Source of the DNA: Chloroflexota bacterium
GTDB taxonomy: Bacteria > Chloroflexota > Dehalococcoidia > SM23-28-2 > RBG-16-64-32
Assembly (NCBI GenBank): GCA_005882715.1
Contig: VBEI01000069.1
Span: 1-11,430 of the forward strand
Direction of reading: 5' to 3'
Length of the DNA: 11,430 bases
Positions within the stretch are counted from its first letter, which is position 1. The number at the start of each line of letters is the position of its first letter. The translations under genes were made by a program, and so were the position numbers. Of the stretch, positions 6,310 to 11,430 are shown piece by piece. The notes under the pieces are model-generated. The model did no database searches. It was not told where the DNA came from and saw only the letters and a list, made by a program, of their open reading frames with translations.

Positions 6310-6699
6310 TTACCTCTCCAGTTTTGTCGCGATCGCATCCACCACCTGTCTCGCCTCTCTAAGAGCCTCCTTGGCATCGCCCCTGCTTACCGAGGCCTCC
6401 CGATAATCCGCAACCAACCGGAGCTTTAGCAGCCGATCCAGCTTCCCCTTCAGCAGAGCCGGCAACACCTTCCGGCGCCTTATCAGTTTACCCGAAACCT
6501 GGCTGATCACGAACCTGTGATCCCAGGCATCTCCGCGCGGCCTGATTCCATTCTCGATGAGAATCGCAACGCTCGCCTGGAACGCCGCATAATACGCTCG
6601 GTTCGCCGCCGAATTGGACCGCCCTGCCCGCACGTCGGCTTCCGCCGACGCCAGGCTCTCGCGTGCCTTGCGGAGAAATGCTTCAGTCTCGCGCGTCAA
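6310..6699 (-). CDS. UPF0332-type HEPN domain protein (putative toxin)
   Basis: From the TTG at 6699 this is a 129-residue all-helical HEPN protein. ASAEADVRAGRSNSAANRAYYAAFQASVAILIENG (17-51) matches the A-x-NRAYYA-x-F helix of the UPF0332 branch. DHRFVISQVSGKL (60-72) matches its H-x-x-V-I region, and RLVADYREASVSRGDAKEALREA (94-116) matches its R-x-x-ADY segment. Many HEPN proteins are RNases paired with MNT antitoxins. The R-x4-H-x-Y motif of HepT-type toxins is absent, as in the UPF0332 branch, so activity cannot be assumed. The frame is open far upstream, but that part is a shadow of yyaL. The TTG overlaps the yyaL stop as TTGA, there is no Met in the first half of the domain, and the domain begins only a few residues later. 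Its partner gene follows after 6 bp. Confidence 0.72.
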   Translation of the reverse strand: MTRETEAFLRKARESLASAEADVRAGRSNSAANRAYYAAFQASVAILIENGIRPRGDAWDHRFVISQVSGKLIRRRKVLPALLKGKLDRLLKLRLVADYREASVSRGDAKEALREARQVVDAIATKLER

Positions 6700-8516
6700 G
6701 AAGCGGACGCCGGGCCCACGGCCGCCTGCTGCATTCGCCGGACGGTCTCGATCAGCGCATCCGGATCTCTCACCGGCGCTGAGCACATCGTCCCAAAGCA
6801 CGCGTACGCCGCCGGGGACGGCTCGGCCGGCAGAGACAACGCCTCCAGCCGCTCTCCATCGCGCGCCGGGTCGAGCACCTGCACGACGCGCGAGGGCACA
6901 TCCAGCCACAACGCCGCGCGGTGCATTCCTGAAGCGGATACGACGTCCCCGACGATATTGACCTCCGCGGGCGGATTGAGCAGCGTGTCCACCTGCCGCG
7001 CGTACCCCGCCGCGAAGTACCCCATGTGCGGGTACGCGCTGACGAACGCTTCGAGCGTCGCCTGAGCGATCGTCCGGTAGTCTTCCTCTCGCCTAAGGTG
7101 ATACAGGCGCAGGAAGACCTCCGCACACACGGTGTTGTCCTGGAGAGACTTCTGCCGGTCCTTCAGGCGCCCCACGTCCTGCACTTCATCCCAAACGTCA
7201 TAGAAGCCGCCATTCTCGCGGTCGACAAACCGGCCCAACATGACCCGCGCGAGCTCTAACGCTCGATCCAGGTATGTCGAGTCCCCGGTCACTTCATGTG
7301 CGTCCAGCAGCGCCTTCGCTGTATGCGCCTGGTCGCCCAAGAGGCCGAGAATCTTGGGCCCGCTGCCATCGTGGAAGCGGTACATCCCACGCTCCGGGTC
7401 GCGACACTCCTCCCAGAGGAACTCCAGCGCCGCGAGAGCCGCCGACCGCGTGTCCGTCCGCTGCCCGTCCCCACCAGACGGCTCCAGCGTCCACGATGCC
7501 TCCAGGTAGGCCGAGACCGCCATTGCGTTCCAGCTCACGTAGCACGTACGGTCGATGTACGGCTCTTGCTCTCGCTCGCGATCTTCCTTCGAGAGCTTGT
7601 AGAACTCCTCGTCCGCGTCCTGCGACCCGTAGAAGAATCCCCGTTCCTTGTCCCGCAGCTTCCATTCGAGATAGGCAATCGTGCGCCGCGCCGTCTCTGC
7701 GTGCGCATCGTCCTTCGTGGACCGGTATAGCGAGAGGAGGTTGCTCAGGAGCTTAGCGTTGTCCTCCAGCATCTTCTCGAAGTGCGGCTCACTCCAATCC
7801 CGCCTCGTCGCGTAGCGGAAGAAGCCGCCCCATTCGTGATCGAACACTCCCCCGCGCGACATGAACTCCAGCGTCTTGCGCGCCATGTGCAGCAGGTCAG
7901 GATCACGCTTCTTACGATAGGCGTAGAGCAGCAGGTCGATCGCATCGGTGTGCGGGAACTTCGGCGCCTCGCCAAAGCCGCCGTACACGGGGTCATAGTT
8001 CTCGATGACGCTCCGCAGAATGTCGTCGAAGCTGCGTCCGGAAAGCTCACCCCGCTCGCCGCTCATCGCCGTCTGTCGCCGCTGGCGAAGCTCCTGGGCC
8101 TTGCCGGCGATCTCCAGGCGGTTCGACTGCCAGTGGACGTTGACCTTCGGCAGCAGGTCCTTCATCTGATCCGGCGGCACGTACGTGGCGCCGGCCAGGA
8201 TCTCGCCCTCCGGCGTCAGGAACGCCGTCGTCGGCCAGCCGCCCATGTTGTACCGCGCGTTCACATCAGGCCGCTGGTCGTTGTCCACGCGCACCGGAAT
8301 GAAGTGCTCGTTGACGAAGCGGATCACGCCTTCGTCCGAATACGATGTCTCGTCCATCACATGGCACCAGTGGCACCACACGGCCGAAAGCGAAAGCAGC
8401 ACCGGCTTGCCGGTCTCCTTCGCCTCGCGGAAGGCGTCCTCGCCCCACCCGCGCCACTTGATCTCGTGCGCGCGGTTGGCACGGGGCGAGAAATGAAACG
8501 TCGCTGGGGCGGTCAC
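6696..8516 (-). CDS. yyaL: YyaL/DUF255 thioredoxin-domain protein (spermatogenesis-associated 20 family)
   Basis: This 606-residue protein has two parts. An N-terminal thioredoxin-like domain (about 15-165) carries the C-x-x-C pair Cys48-Cys51 in SAVWCHWCHVMDETSYSD. A long alpha/alpha toroid of the six-hairpin type (about 185-590) follows, with GVFDHEWGGFFRYATRRDWSEPHFEKML typical of the family. The C-terminal segment ending in ACFGTMCSAPVRDP is also typical. The cellular role of the family is not settled; sugar epimerase-like and redox functions have both been suggested from the folds. It starts with GTG at 8516, without a Shine-Dalgarno, 9 nt after a TAGTAT box. Its TGA overlaps the TTG of the HEPN gene by 4 bp, so the HEPN gene is probably translated by coupling to it. 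The N-terminus is the short variant that reads FSPRANRAHEIKW. Confidence 0.92.
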   Translation of the reverse strand: MTAPATFHFSPRANRAHEIKWRGWGEDAFREAKETGKPVLLSLSAVWCHWCHVMDETSYSDEGVIRFVNEHFIPVRVDNDQRPDVNARYNMGGWPTTAFLTPEGEILAGATYVPPDQMKDLLPKVNVHWQSNRLEIAGKAQELRQRRQTAMSGERGELSGRSFDDILRSVIENYDPVYGGFGEAPKFPHTDAIDLLLYAYRKKRDPDLLHMARKTLEFMSRGGVFDHEWGGFFRYATRRDWSEPHFEKMLEDNAKLLSNLLSLYRSTKDDAHAETARRTIAYLEWKLRDKERGFFYGSQDADEEFYKLSKEDREREQEPYIDRTCYVSWNAMAVSAYLEASWTLEPSGGDGQRTDTRSAALAALEFLWEECRDPERGMYRFHDGSGPKILGLLGDQAHTAKALLDAHEVTGDSTYLDRALELARVMLGRFVDRENGGFYDVWDEVQDVGRLKDRQKSLQDNTVCAEVFLRLYHLRREEDYRTIAQATLEAFVSAYPHMGYFAAGYARQVDTLLNPPAEVNIVGDVVSASGMHRAALWLDVPSRVVQVLDPARDGERLEALSLPAEPSPAAYACFGTMCSAPVRDPDALIETVRRMQQAAVGPASAS

Positions 8517-8525
8517 GGTTCTAGG

Positions 8526-8531
8526 ATACTA
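8526..8531 (-). promoter_or_regulatory. Candidate -10 box of yyaL
   Basis: TAGTAT on the minus strand lies 9 nt before the GTG at 8516. No Shine-Dalgarno is present between them and the -35 match is poor. The arrangement is the same as for the membrane gene at 4904. Confidence 0.4.
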
Positions 8532-8610
8532 CGCATCTATCGGCGGCGCGGTATCCGAGCGCTGCGACGATCTAAGAGGACTGGCAGCGTTCCCGCGCCC
8601 CTCAAACGTT

Positions 8611-8709
8611 GTAGAGACGCCCCACCGACATCGGAACGCGGGCTGAATCGCGGGGTCATCCCTGCACAGGAAGACGCGCGTTTACGACATTACGCCGGGG
8701 CGTCTCTAC
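8611..8709. repeat. 99-bp element bounded by 13-bp perfect inverted repeats
   Basis: GTAGAGACGCCCC (8611-8623) and its exact reverse complement GGGGCGTCTCTAC (8697-8709) enclose 73 bp in the 217-bp spacer between the DCC-family gene and yyaL. There is no T-tract and the loop is too long for an ordinary terminator. No clear target-site duplication is visible. It could be a small non-autonomous insertion (MITE-like), a structured leader or an mRNA-processing hairpin. The rest of the spacer shows only the yyaL -10 candidate. Confidence 0.6.
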
Positions 8710-8733
8710 GTGGGTGGTGCTGCCGCCGGCGCT

Positions 8734-9168
8734 TCAGTCCATCAGAAACCGCTCCCGCACCTCCGACGTCGGCACCATGCATTCGTCCTTCTTCCCGAAC
8801 CAGCGATACCGCCTCCGCGCGAACCAATCGTAGAAGAAATCCCGCATGAACGGCGGGATCGCGATCAACCCGTACGCCAGTGCGTACAGCCCCCCGAGCC
8901 TCCGGGCGACGCGCAGCGCCCCACCCGATTTCCGGTACGCCCGCCCATTCTCGACGAGTACAAAAGTGTCGAGCTGCTCCGGATCGATGCCGTGTCGGCG
9001 CGCTATCTCACCCCCCTTCGCCGTCTGGAGCGGCGCGAAGCGAAAGTAGCGGCGCTTGTCGCGCTTGATAACGAAGTTCACGGACCGGTTGCAAAAGTTG
9101 CAGACGCCGTCGAAGAGGACGATCGGGTGGGGGTCTGTGCCTGGTCGCGAAGTCATGCCGCCGCTCAT
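8734..9168 (-). CDS. DCC-family thiol-disulfide oxidoreductase (DUF393)
   Basis: This 144-residue protein belongs to the DCC family, named for the conserved D-G-x-C-x-x-C. Here PIVLFDGVCNFCNRSVNFV has Asp20, Cys23 and Cys26. The rest follows the family: KRYFRFAPLQ-like RRYFRFAPLQTAKG, VENGRAYRKSGGALRVARRLGG, and the closing YRWFGKKDECMVPTSEVRERFL. A thioredoxin-like fold with a redox-active CxxC is expected; partners are not known. The ATG at 9168 lies in a small palindromic repeat and has no Shine-Dalgarno. Met5 is an alternative start that changes nothing important. It is upstream of yyaL on the same strand, but the 217-bp spacer with an inverted-repeat element makes a separate transcript likely. 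The 9257 gene diverges from it across 88 bp. Confidence 0.9.
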   Translation of the reverse strand: MSGGMTSRPGTDPHPIVLFDGVCNFCNRSVNFVIKRDKRRYFRFAPLQTAKGGEIARRHGIDPEQLDTFVLVENGRAYRKSGGALRVARRLGGLYALAYGLIAIPPFMRDFFYDWFARRRYRWFGKKDECMVPTSEVRERFLMD

Positions 9169-9188
9169 CGTACGAGAGCCTCAGGATG
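9164..9188. repeat. REP-like palindrome, copy 2 (overlaps DCC gene start)
   Basis: This copy matches 765-789 at 22 of 25 positions. On the minus strand it reads CATCCTGAG - 8 nt - ACGATGAG, so one arm is slightly broken. As in copy 1, the ATG start and following Ser codon of a minus-strand gene lie in the right arm. Confidence 0.6.
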
Positions 9189-9240
9189 AGCGGAAAGCGA
9201 CATGCTAACGGCGCCATCCGGGTGCACACTGGGCACGGGA

Positions 9241-9246
9241 TAGAAT
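9241..9246 (+). promoter_or_regulatory. Candidate -10 box of the 9257 membrane protein gene
   Basis: TAGAAT lies 10 nt before the ATG at 9257, with no Shine-Dalgarno between and no convincing -35. The transcript would have a leader of only a few nucleotides. Confidence 0.4.
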
Positions 9247-9256
9247 ACGTGCCGGG

Positions 9257-10249
9257 ATGTTGGACGAATCGGGCGAAATCGCTTCGTTTGTGTTGGGGCT
9301 GGTCGTGGCGGGCGGATTGCTCGCGCTTGTCACCGGCGGCCCGCGCCTGCTGCGCGGCTCGAACTATTTGATGGGCGCGGTCCTGTTCTCGTCGCTCGAC
9401 GGCTGGCAGAGGACCGCCGCCTCGCTAAGCGCGATATTGGCGGTCTTCTGGGGCTTTCTCCTCGCTGCCGGCTTCTATTCCCCCGCAGCCGCCGCCGCGC
9501 ACGAGACCGTGCCCCACGTTGGACCGGCAACGCGGGAGCTCCTGATAATCAACATCTGGGTGCTGATCGTGGCGATCCCGCTGGCGTTTGGGCTGGTGGA
9601 GGGTTTGGTGACCAAGACGAGGGGCCTCGCGCTGGCGCAGGCGGTGCTCGGCGGGCTCGTGCACCTGCCGGCACTAGCCCTGGCGCTGGCGGTCCTCTTT
9701 CCCTGGACCCTCTGGGAGCGAGCGCGGCGGATGCTTCGCCGCGACGCGCAACACTTCCACAGGGTCTTCATCGAGATCGATAAGTATGACGCCGTGCTCG
9801 ATTGCATCGCCGGTCGCCTGGACGACCACGGGCTAGTGGTCCGAGCCGTGCCGGCGCCCCTGGCGGTCCGCGTCAGCCGCTGGCTTGCTGATCACCTAGG
9901 GCCGCCGGCATTTCGCGACCGCACCCCTTATGTACTCCACGCGCTGGTCGGCAAAGGTGTCGGCCTCGCGGTTTACCCCAGCCTTCTCGATCTCGTAGTC
10001 AGCAAGCAGGCGATCGGCCGCGCGCGCTCAGCGCTGTGGGGGCAGCTGCCCCCGGAGGGGTTCTGGTGGACGAGATCGCCCGCCGCGCGGGAGCTGGAAG
10101 CGTCCATTCTCGGCAGGTACGGCGAACCGCCCGACGACATTCCGGAGAAGCTCGCCACGCTCGAGGGCGGCCCCGACGAGTGGCGTGCGCTCCAGCAGGA
10201 GTACCTGATGGTGACTCACGGTCCCGCGGCCCAACGTGCCGAAGTGTAG
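9257..10249 (+). CDS. Membrane protein with cytosolic C-terminal domain, function unknown
   Basis: I do not recognise this family. The 330 residues split into an N-terminal half with four hydrophobic helices (about 7-27, 55-75, 96-118, 126-150) and a soluble half (155-330). A basic stretch WERARRMLRRDAQ (153-165) after helix four suggests that the C-terminal half faces the cytosol. That half begins with FHRVFIEIDKYDAVLDCIAGRLDDHGL and includes a hydrophobic patch, YVLHALVGKGVGLAVYPSLLDLVV (225-248), that may be a buried core or a membrane-touching hairpin. It also has RYGEPPDDIPEKLATLEGG and an apparent tail. No metal, nucleotide or catalytic motif stands out. The ATG lacks a Shine-Dalgarno but follows a TAGAAT box by 10 nt. 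It stands alone, divergent from the DCC gene and convergent with the ABM-like gene. The coding call is safe; the role is open. Confidence 0.78.
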   Translation: MLDESGEIASFVLGLVVAGGLLALVTGGPRLLRGSNYLMGAVLFSSLDGWQRTAASLSAILAVFWGFLLAAGFYSPAAAAAHETVPHVGPATRELLIINIWVLIVAIPLAFGLVEGLVTKTRGLALAQAVLGGLVHLPALALALAVLFPWTLWERARRMLRRDAQHFHRVFIEIDKYDAVLDCIAGRLDDHGLVVRAVPAPLAVRVSRWLADHLGPPAFRDRTPYVLHALVGKGVGLAVYPSLLDLVVSKQAIGRARSALWGQLPPEGFWWTRSPAARELEASILGRYGEPPDDIPEKLATLEGGPDEWRALQQEYLMVTHGPAAQRAEV

Positions 10250-10318
10250 CGAGTGCCCCTGAATACTGGCCGGCTTCGCCACCGCGTTCAGATCACTGCG
10301 ATGTTCGCTCTGCCACGT

Positions 10319-10624
10319 TTACGGCAACCCCTCGACCGCCACCAGCACTTCTCCTGCCCACGTAGTCGGGTGTACGGTGCCCATGATCGCGAGGTTCTTC
10401 GCGCCCCAATCCACGTTGAGGCGATTCGATTCTTCCGCCGCCTCTTTCGTTTCGTACACGCTCACCGAAGTGACGGTCCCGCGCGACCGGTGGTAGGCCG
10501 AATAGTATGAGACGAAGCCGTCAATGCCGGACAGTATCGGCAGTAGATCGTCCCTCACACGCCGGAACCCTTCGTTGCCGAAGCGGGGGTCAGACTGCTC
10601 GAAGCTGCGGACGACGAGATACAT
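10319..10624 (-). CDS. ABM-like dimeric alpha/beta-barrel protein
   Basis: This 101-residue protein looks like a member of the dimeric ferredoxin-like barrel group that contains antibiotic-biosynthesis monooxygenase (ABM) domains. It starts with the strand MYLVVRSFEQ, then a helix with RVRDDLLPILSGIDGFVSYYSAYH, then GTVTSVSVYETKEAAEESNRLNVDWGAKNL, where the V-S-V-Y-x-T-x-E-x-A-x-E-S pattern is typical. The C-terminal strand is WAGEVLVAVEGLP. Such proteins are small cytosolic enzymes or ligand-binding proteins; no catalytic residue can be named here. GGGGGA lies 4 nt before the ATG at 10624. The gene is convergent with the membrane-protein gene (69 bp between ends, no terminator visible). It is separated from the upstream folate gene by 140 bp of REP-like repeats. 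Confidence 0.72.
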   Translation of the reverse strand: MYLVVRSFEQSDPRFGNEGFRRVRDDLLPILSGIDGFVSYYSAYHRSRGTVTSVSVYETKEAAEESNRLNVDWGAKNLAIMGTVHPTTWAGEVLVAVEGLP

Positions 10625-10634
10625 GGGTTCCCCC

Positions 10635-10652
10635 TGTCATTCTGAGCAGCGA
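10635..10652. repeat. REP-like half element (TGTCATTCTGAGCAGCGA)
   Basis: This short segment has the CATTCTGAGC core that recurs in intergenic repeats of many high-GC bacteria. It shares TGTC...CTGAGC with the element at 10691. Its matching right arm (a GAAGAATC-type end) is not seen nearby, so it may be a remnant. Confidence 0.4.
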
Positions 10653-10690
10653 CCACGCGGGCACGCCGTACAAACGCTCTTCGCGAAGGC

Positions 10691-10729
10691 CTGTCCTGAG
10701 CGCGGCGATAGCCGCAGTCGAAGGGAATC
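10691..10729. repeat. REP-like palindromic element with GCGGC-GATA-GCCGC hairpin
   Basis: CTGTCCTGAGCGC leads into a perfect 5-bp stem with a 4-nt loop (10702-10715), followed by AGTCGAAGGGA. The outer arms (TCCTGAGC and GTCGAAGGGA) are the usual ends of this kind of repeat. A 10-bp palindrome CTTCGCGAAG (10679-10688) lies just before it. No T-tract follows on either strand, so a REP-like role is more likely than intrinsic termination. Confidence 0.5.
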
Positions 10730-10764
10730 TGGGGCGGGACCAGGCCTCGATCGCGGAGAACATT

Positions 10765-11430
10765 TTAGCGCCCTAATTCGGCCACCAGCTCCGCCACCAG
10801 CTCATACCGCCCGAATGAAGGCACCAGGTATACGCCAGCTGCCTTCTCGCGGCAAAGCGCGATCGTGTCCCGTGCCATCGCCTGGCCCTCCTTCGGGCCG
10901 CGCTCTTCCCCCGCCTTGCGCATGCGCTCACGCACCTTGTCGGGCAGGAACATGCCCGGAACCTCGTTGTGCAGGAACTCAGCATGGCGGGAGTTCGCGA
11001 GCGGTAGCACACCGACGATCACCGGCTTCTTGAACTTGGCTGCCCCGTCGAGGAACGTCTCCAGCTTCTTTTCCTCGAACACGTTCTGCGTGACGAAGAA
11101 GTGCGCGCCCGCCTCGACCTTCCGTCGCATCAGCCGCAACTCCGGCTCCAGCGGGTCCGCGTTCAGGTTCGCCGAGCCGCCGATTACGAACGACGCCTGT
11201 CGCCCTACTGACTTGCCCGTGAAGTCCACTCCATCGTTCAGCAGCTTCAGAAACCGCATCAGACCGACCGCGCTCACGTCCCACACGCCGACGATGTCCG
11301 TGTAGCCGCCTACAGAAGGCGGGTCCCCACGCAGGCAGAGGATGTTGCGGATGCCCAGGACATGCGCGCCCACCATGTCGCTGTGGATCGCCATCGCGTT
11401 CCTGTCCCGCGTCGTGTAGTGCATGACGAT
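10765..11430 (-). CDS. Methylenetetrahydrofolate reductase, C-terminal part (cut by window edge)
   Basis: The frame is open to the right edge and ends at TAA 10765-10767, giving 221 residues that lack the N-terminal part of the TIM barrel. The family is clear from MHYTTRDRN (3-11), where MTHFRs have H-x-T-x-R-D-x-N. Further signs are LGIRNILCLRGDPP, the flavin-side segment ASFVIGGSANLN, the lysine- and His-rich RKVEAGAHFFVTQNVF, and KPVIVGVLPL. The enzyme reduces 5,10-methylene-THF to 5-methyl-THF for methionine synthesis. The sequence resembles the MTHFR half of bifunctional YitJ-type proteins (homocysteine methyltransferase plus MTHFR), including the closing KAAGVYLVPSFGRYELVAELV. The N-terminal methyltransferase domain, if present, would lie beyond the window. 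The first ATG inside the window is not taken as the start, because conserved coding sequence runs through it. Confidence 0.85.
   Translation of the reverse strand: MVMHYTTRDRNAMAIHSDMVGAHVLGIRNILCLRGDPPSVGGYTDIVGVWDVSAVGLMRFLKLLNDGVDFTGKSVGRQASFVIGGSANLNADPLEPELRLMRRKVEAGAHFFVTQNVFEEKKLETFLDGAAKFKKPVIVGVLPLANSRHAEFLHNEVPGMFLPDKVRERMRKAGEERGPKEGQAMARDTIALCREKAAGVYLVPSFGRYELVAELVAELGR

Noticed and set aside
7782..8849. Plus-strand open frame of 355 codons opposite yyaL
   Set aside because: It spans yyaL, the spacer and part of the DCC gene in antisense, with an Arg/His/Leu-rich product lacking any motif.
10250..10318. Possible terminator between the convergent membrane-protein and ABM-like genes
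   Set aside because: No hairpin with a T-tract is visible; nothing else recognisable is present in this gap.
10702..10715. GCGGC-GATA-GCCGC hairpin as an intrinsic terminator of the MTHFR gene
   Set aside because: No T-tract follows on the minus strand, and the flanks fit a REP-like element better.
10782..10803. 11-bp direct repeat near the end of the MTHFR gene
   Set aside because: It encodes the LVAELVAEL ending and is in frame; a small coding duplication with no sign of other function.

Overview
The window reads as chromosomal DNA from a high-GC, free-living aerobic bacterium. My best guess is Chloroflexota (a Dehalococcoidia- or SAR202-like lineage). This rests on the mix of families: SsuD-type flavin monooxygenase, stand-alone PEP-utilizing swivel protein, short-N-terminus YyaL protein, DCC-family protein and a cupredoxin of the long-insert type. 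Short REP-like repeats of the CATCCTGAG / GTCCTGAGCG kind also fit. The assignment is an inference; no rRNA or other phylogenetic marker is present. I see no tRNA, rRNA, CRISPR array, transposase or phage gene.

Layout. (a) 1-240, plus strand: the C-terminal end of a cupredoxin-like protein whose copper ligands appear to be substituted. (b) 4003 down to 227, minus strand: a tight four-gene operon of PEP-utilizing swivel protein, AhpE-like peroxiredoxin, SsuD-like FMNH2-dependent monooxygenase and SsuE-like FMN reductase. It probably starts from an extended -10 promoter at about 4068-4076. (c) 4904-4077, minus: an eight-helix membrane protein of unknown function, whose start is best placed at a GTG behind a good TTGACC-18-TATCAT promoter. 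(d) 4972-5463, plus: a DinB-like metal-site protein, divergent from (c). (e) 9168 down to 5513, minus: a DCC-family thiol oxidoreductase, a 217-bp spacer with a 99-bp inverted-repeat element, then a YyaL/DUF255 protein, a UPF0332 HEPN protein, a small protein that looks like a degenerate MNT nucleotidyltransferase, and a flavin-reductase-domain protein. The last four are joined by 4-bp overlaps or a 6-bp gap. (f) 9257-10249, plus: a membrane protein of unknown function with a cytosolic domain. (g) 10624-10319, minus: a small ABM-like dimeric alpha/beta-barrel protein. (h) 11430-10765, minus: the C-terminal part of a methylenetetrahydrofolate reductase cut by the window edge, separated from (g) by REP-like repeats.

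How the parts may work together. The central operon holds a complete two-component flavin monooxygenase (reductase plus oxygenase). It also holds a peroxiredoxin that could remove peroxide leaking from uncoupled reduced flavin, and a protein equivalent to the substrate and swivel domains of rifampin phosphotransferase or phenylphosphate synthase but without the ATP-grasp domain. No sulfonate transporter (SsuABC) is visible, so the substrate need not be an alkanesulfonate.

The two most interesting items are this operon and the HEPN plus degenerate-MNT pair embedded between yyaL and a flavin reductase. Several genes also have a -10-like hexamer 6-10 nt before the start codon and no Shine-Dalgarno sequence, which suggests leaderless or near-leaderless mRNAs.
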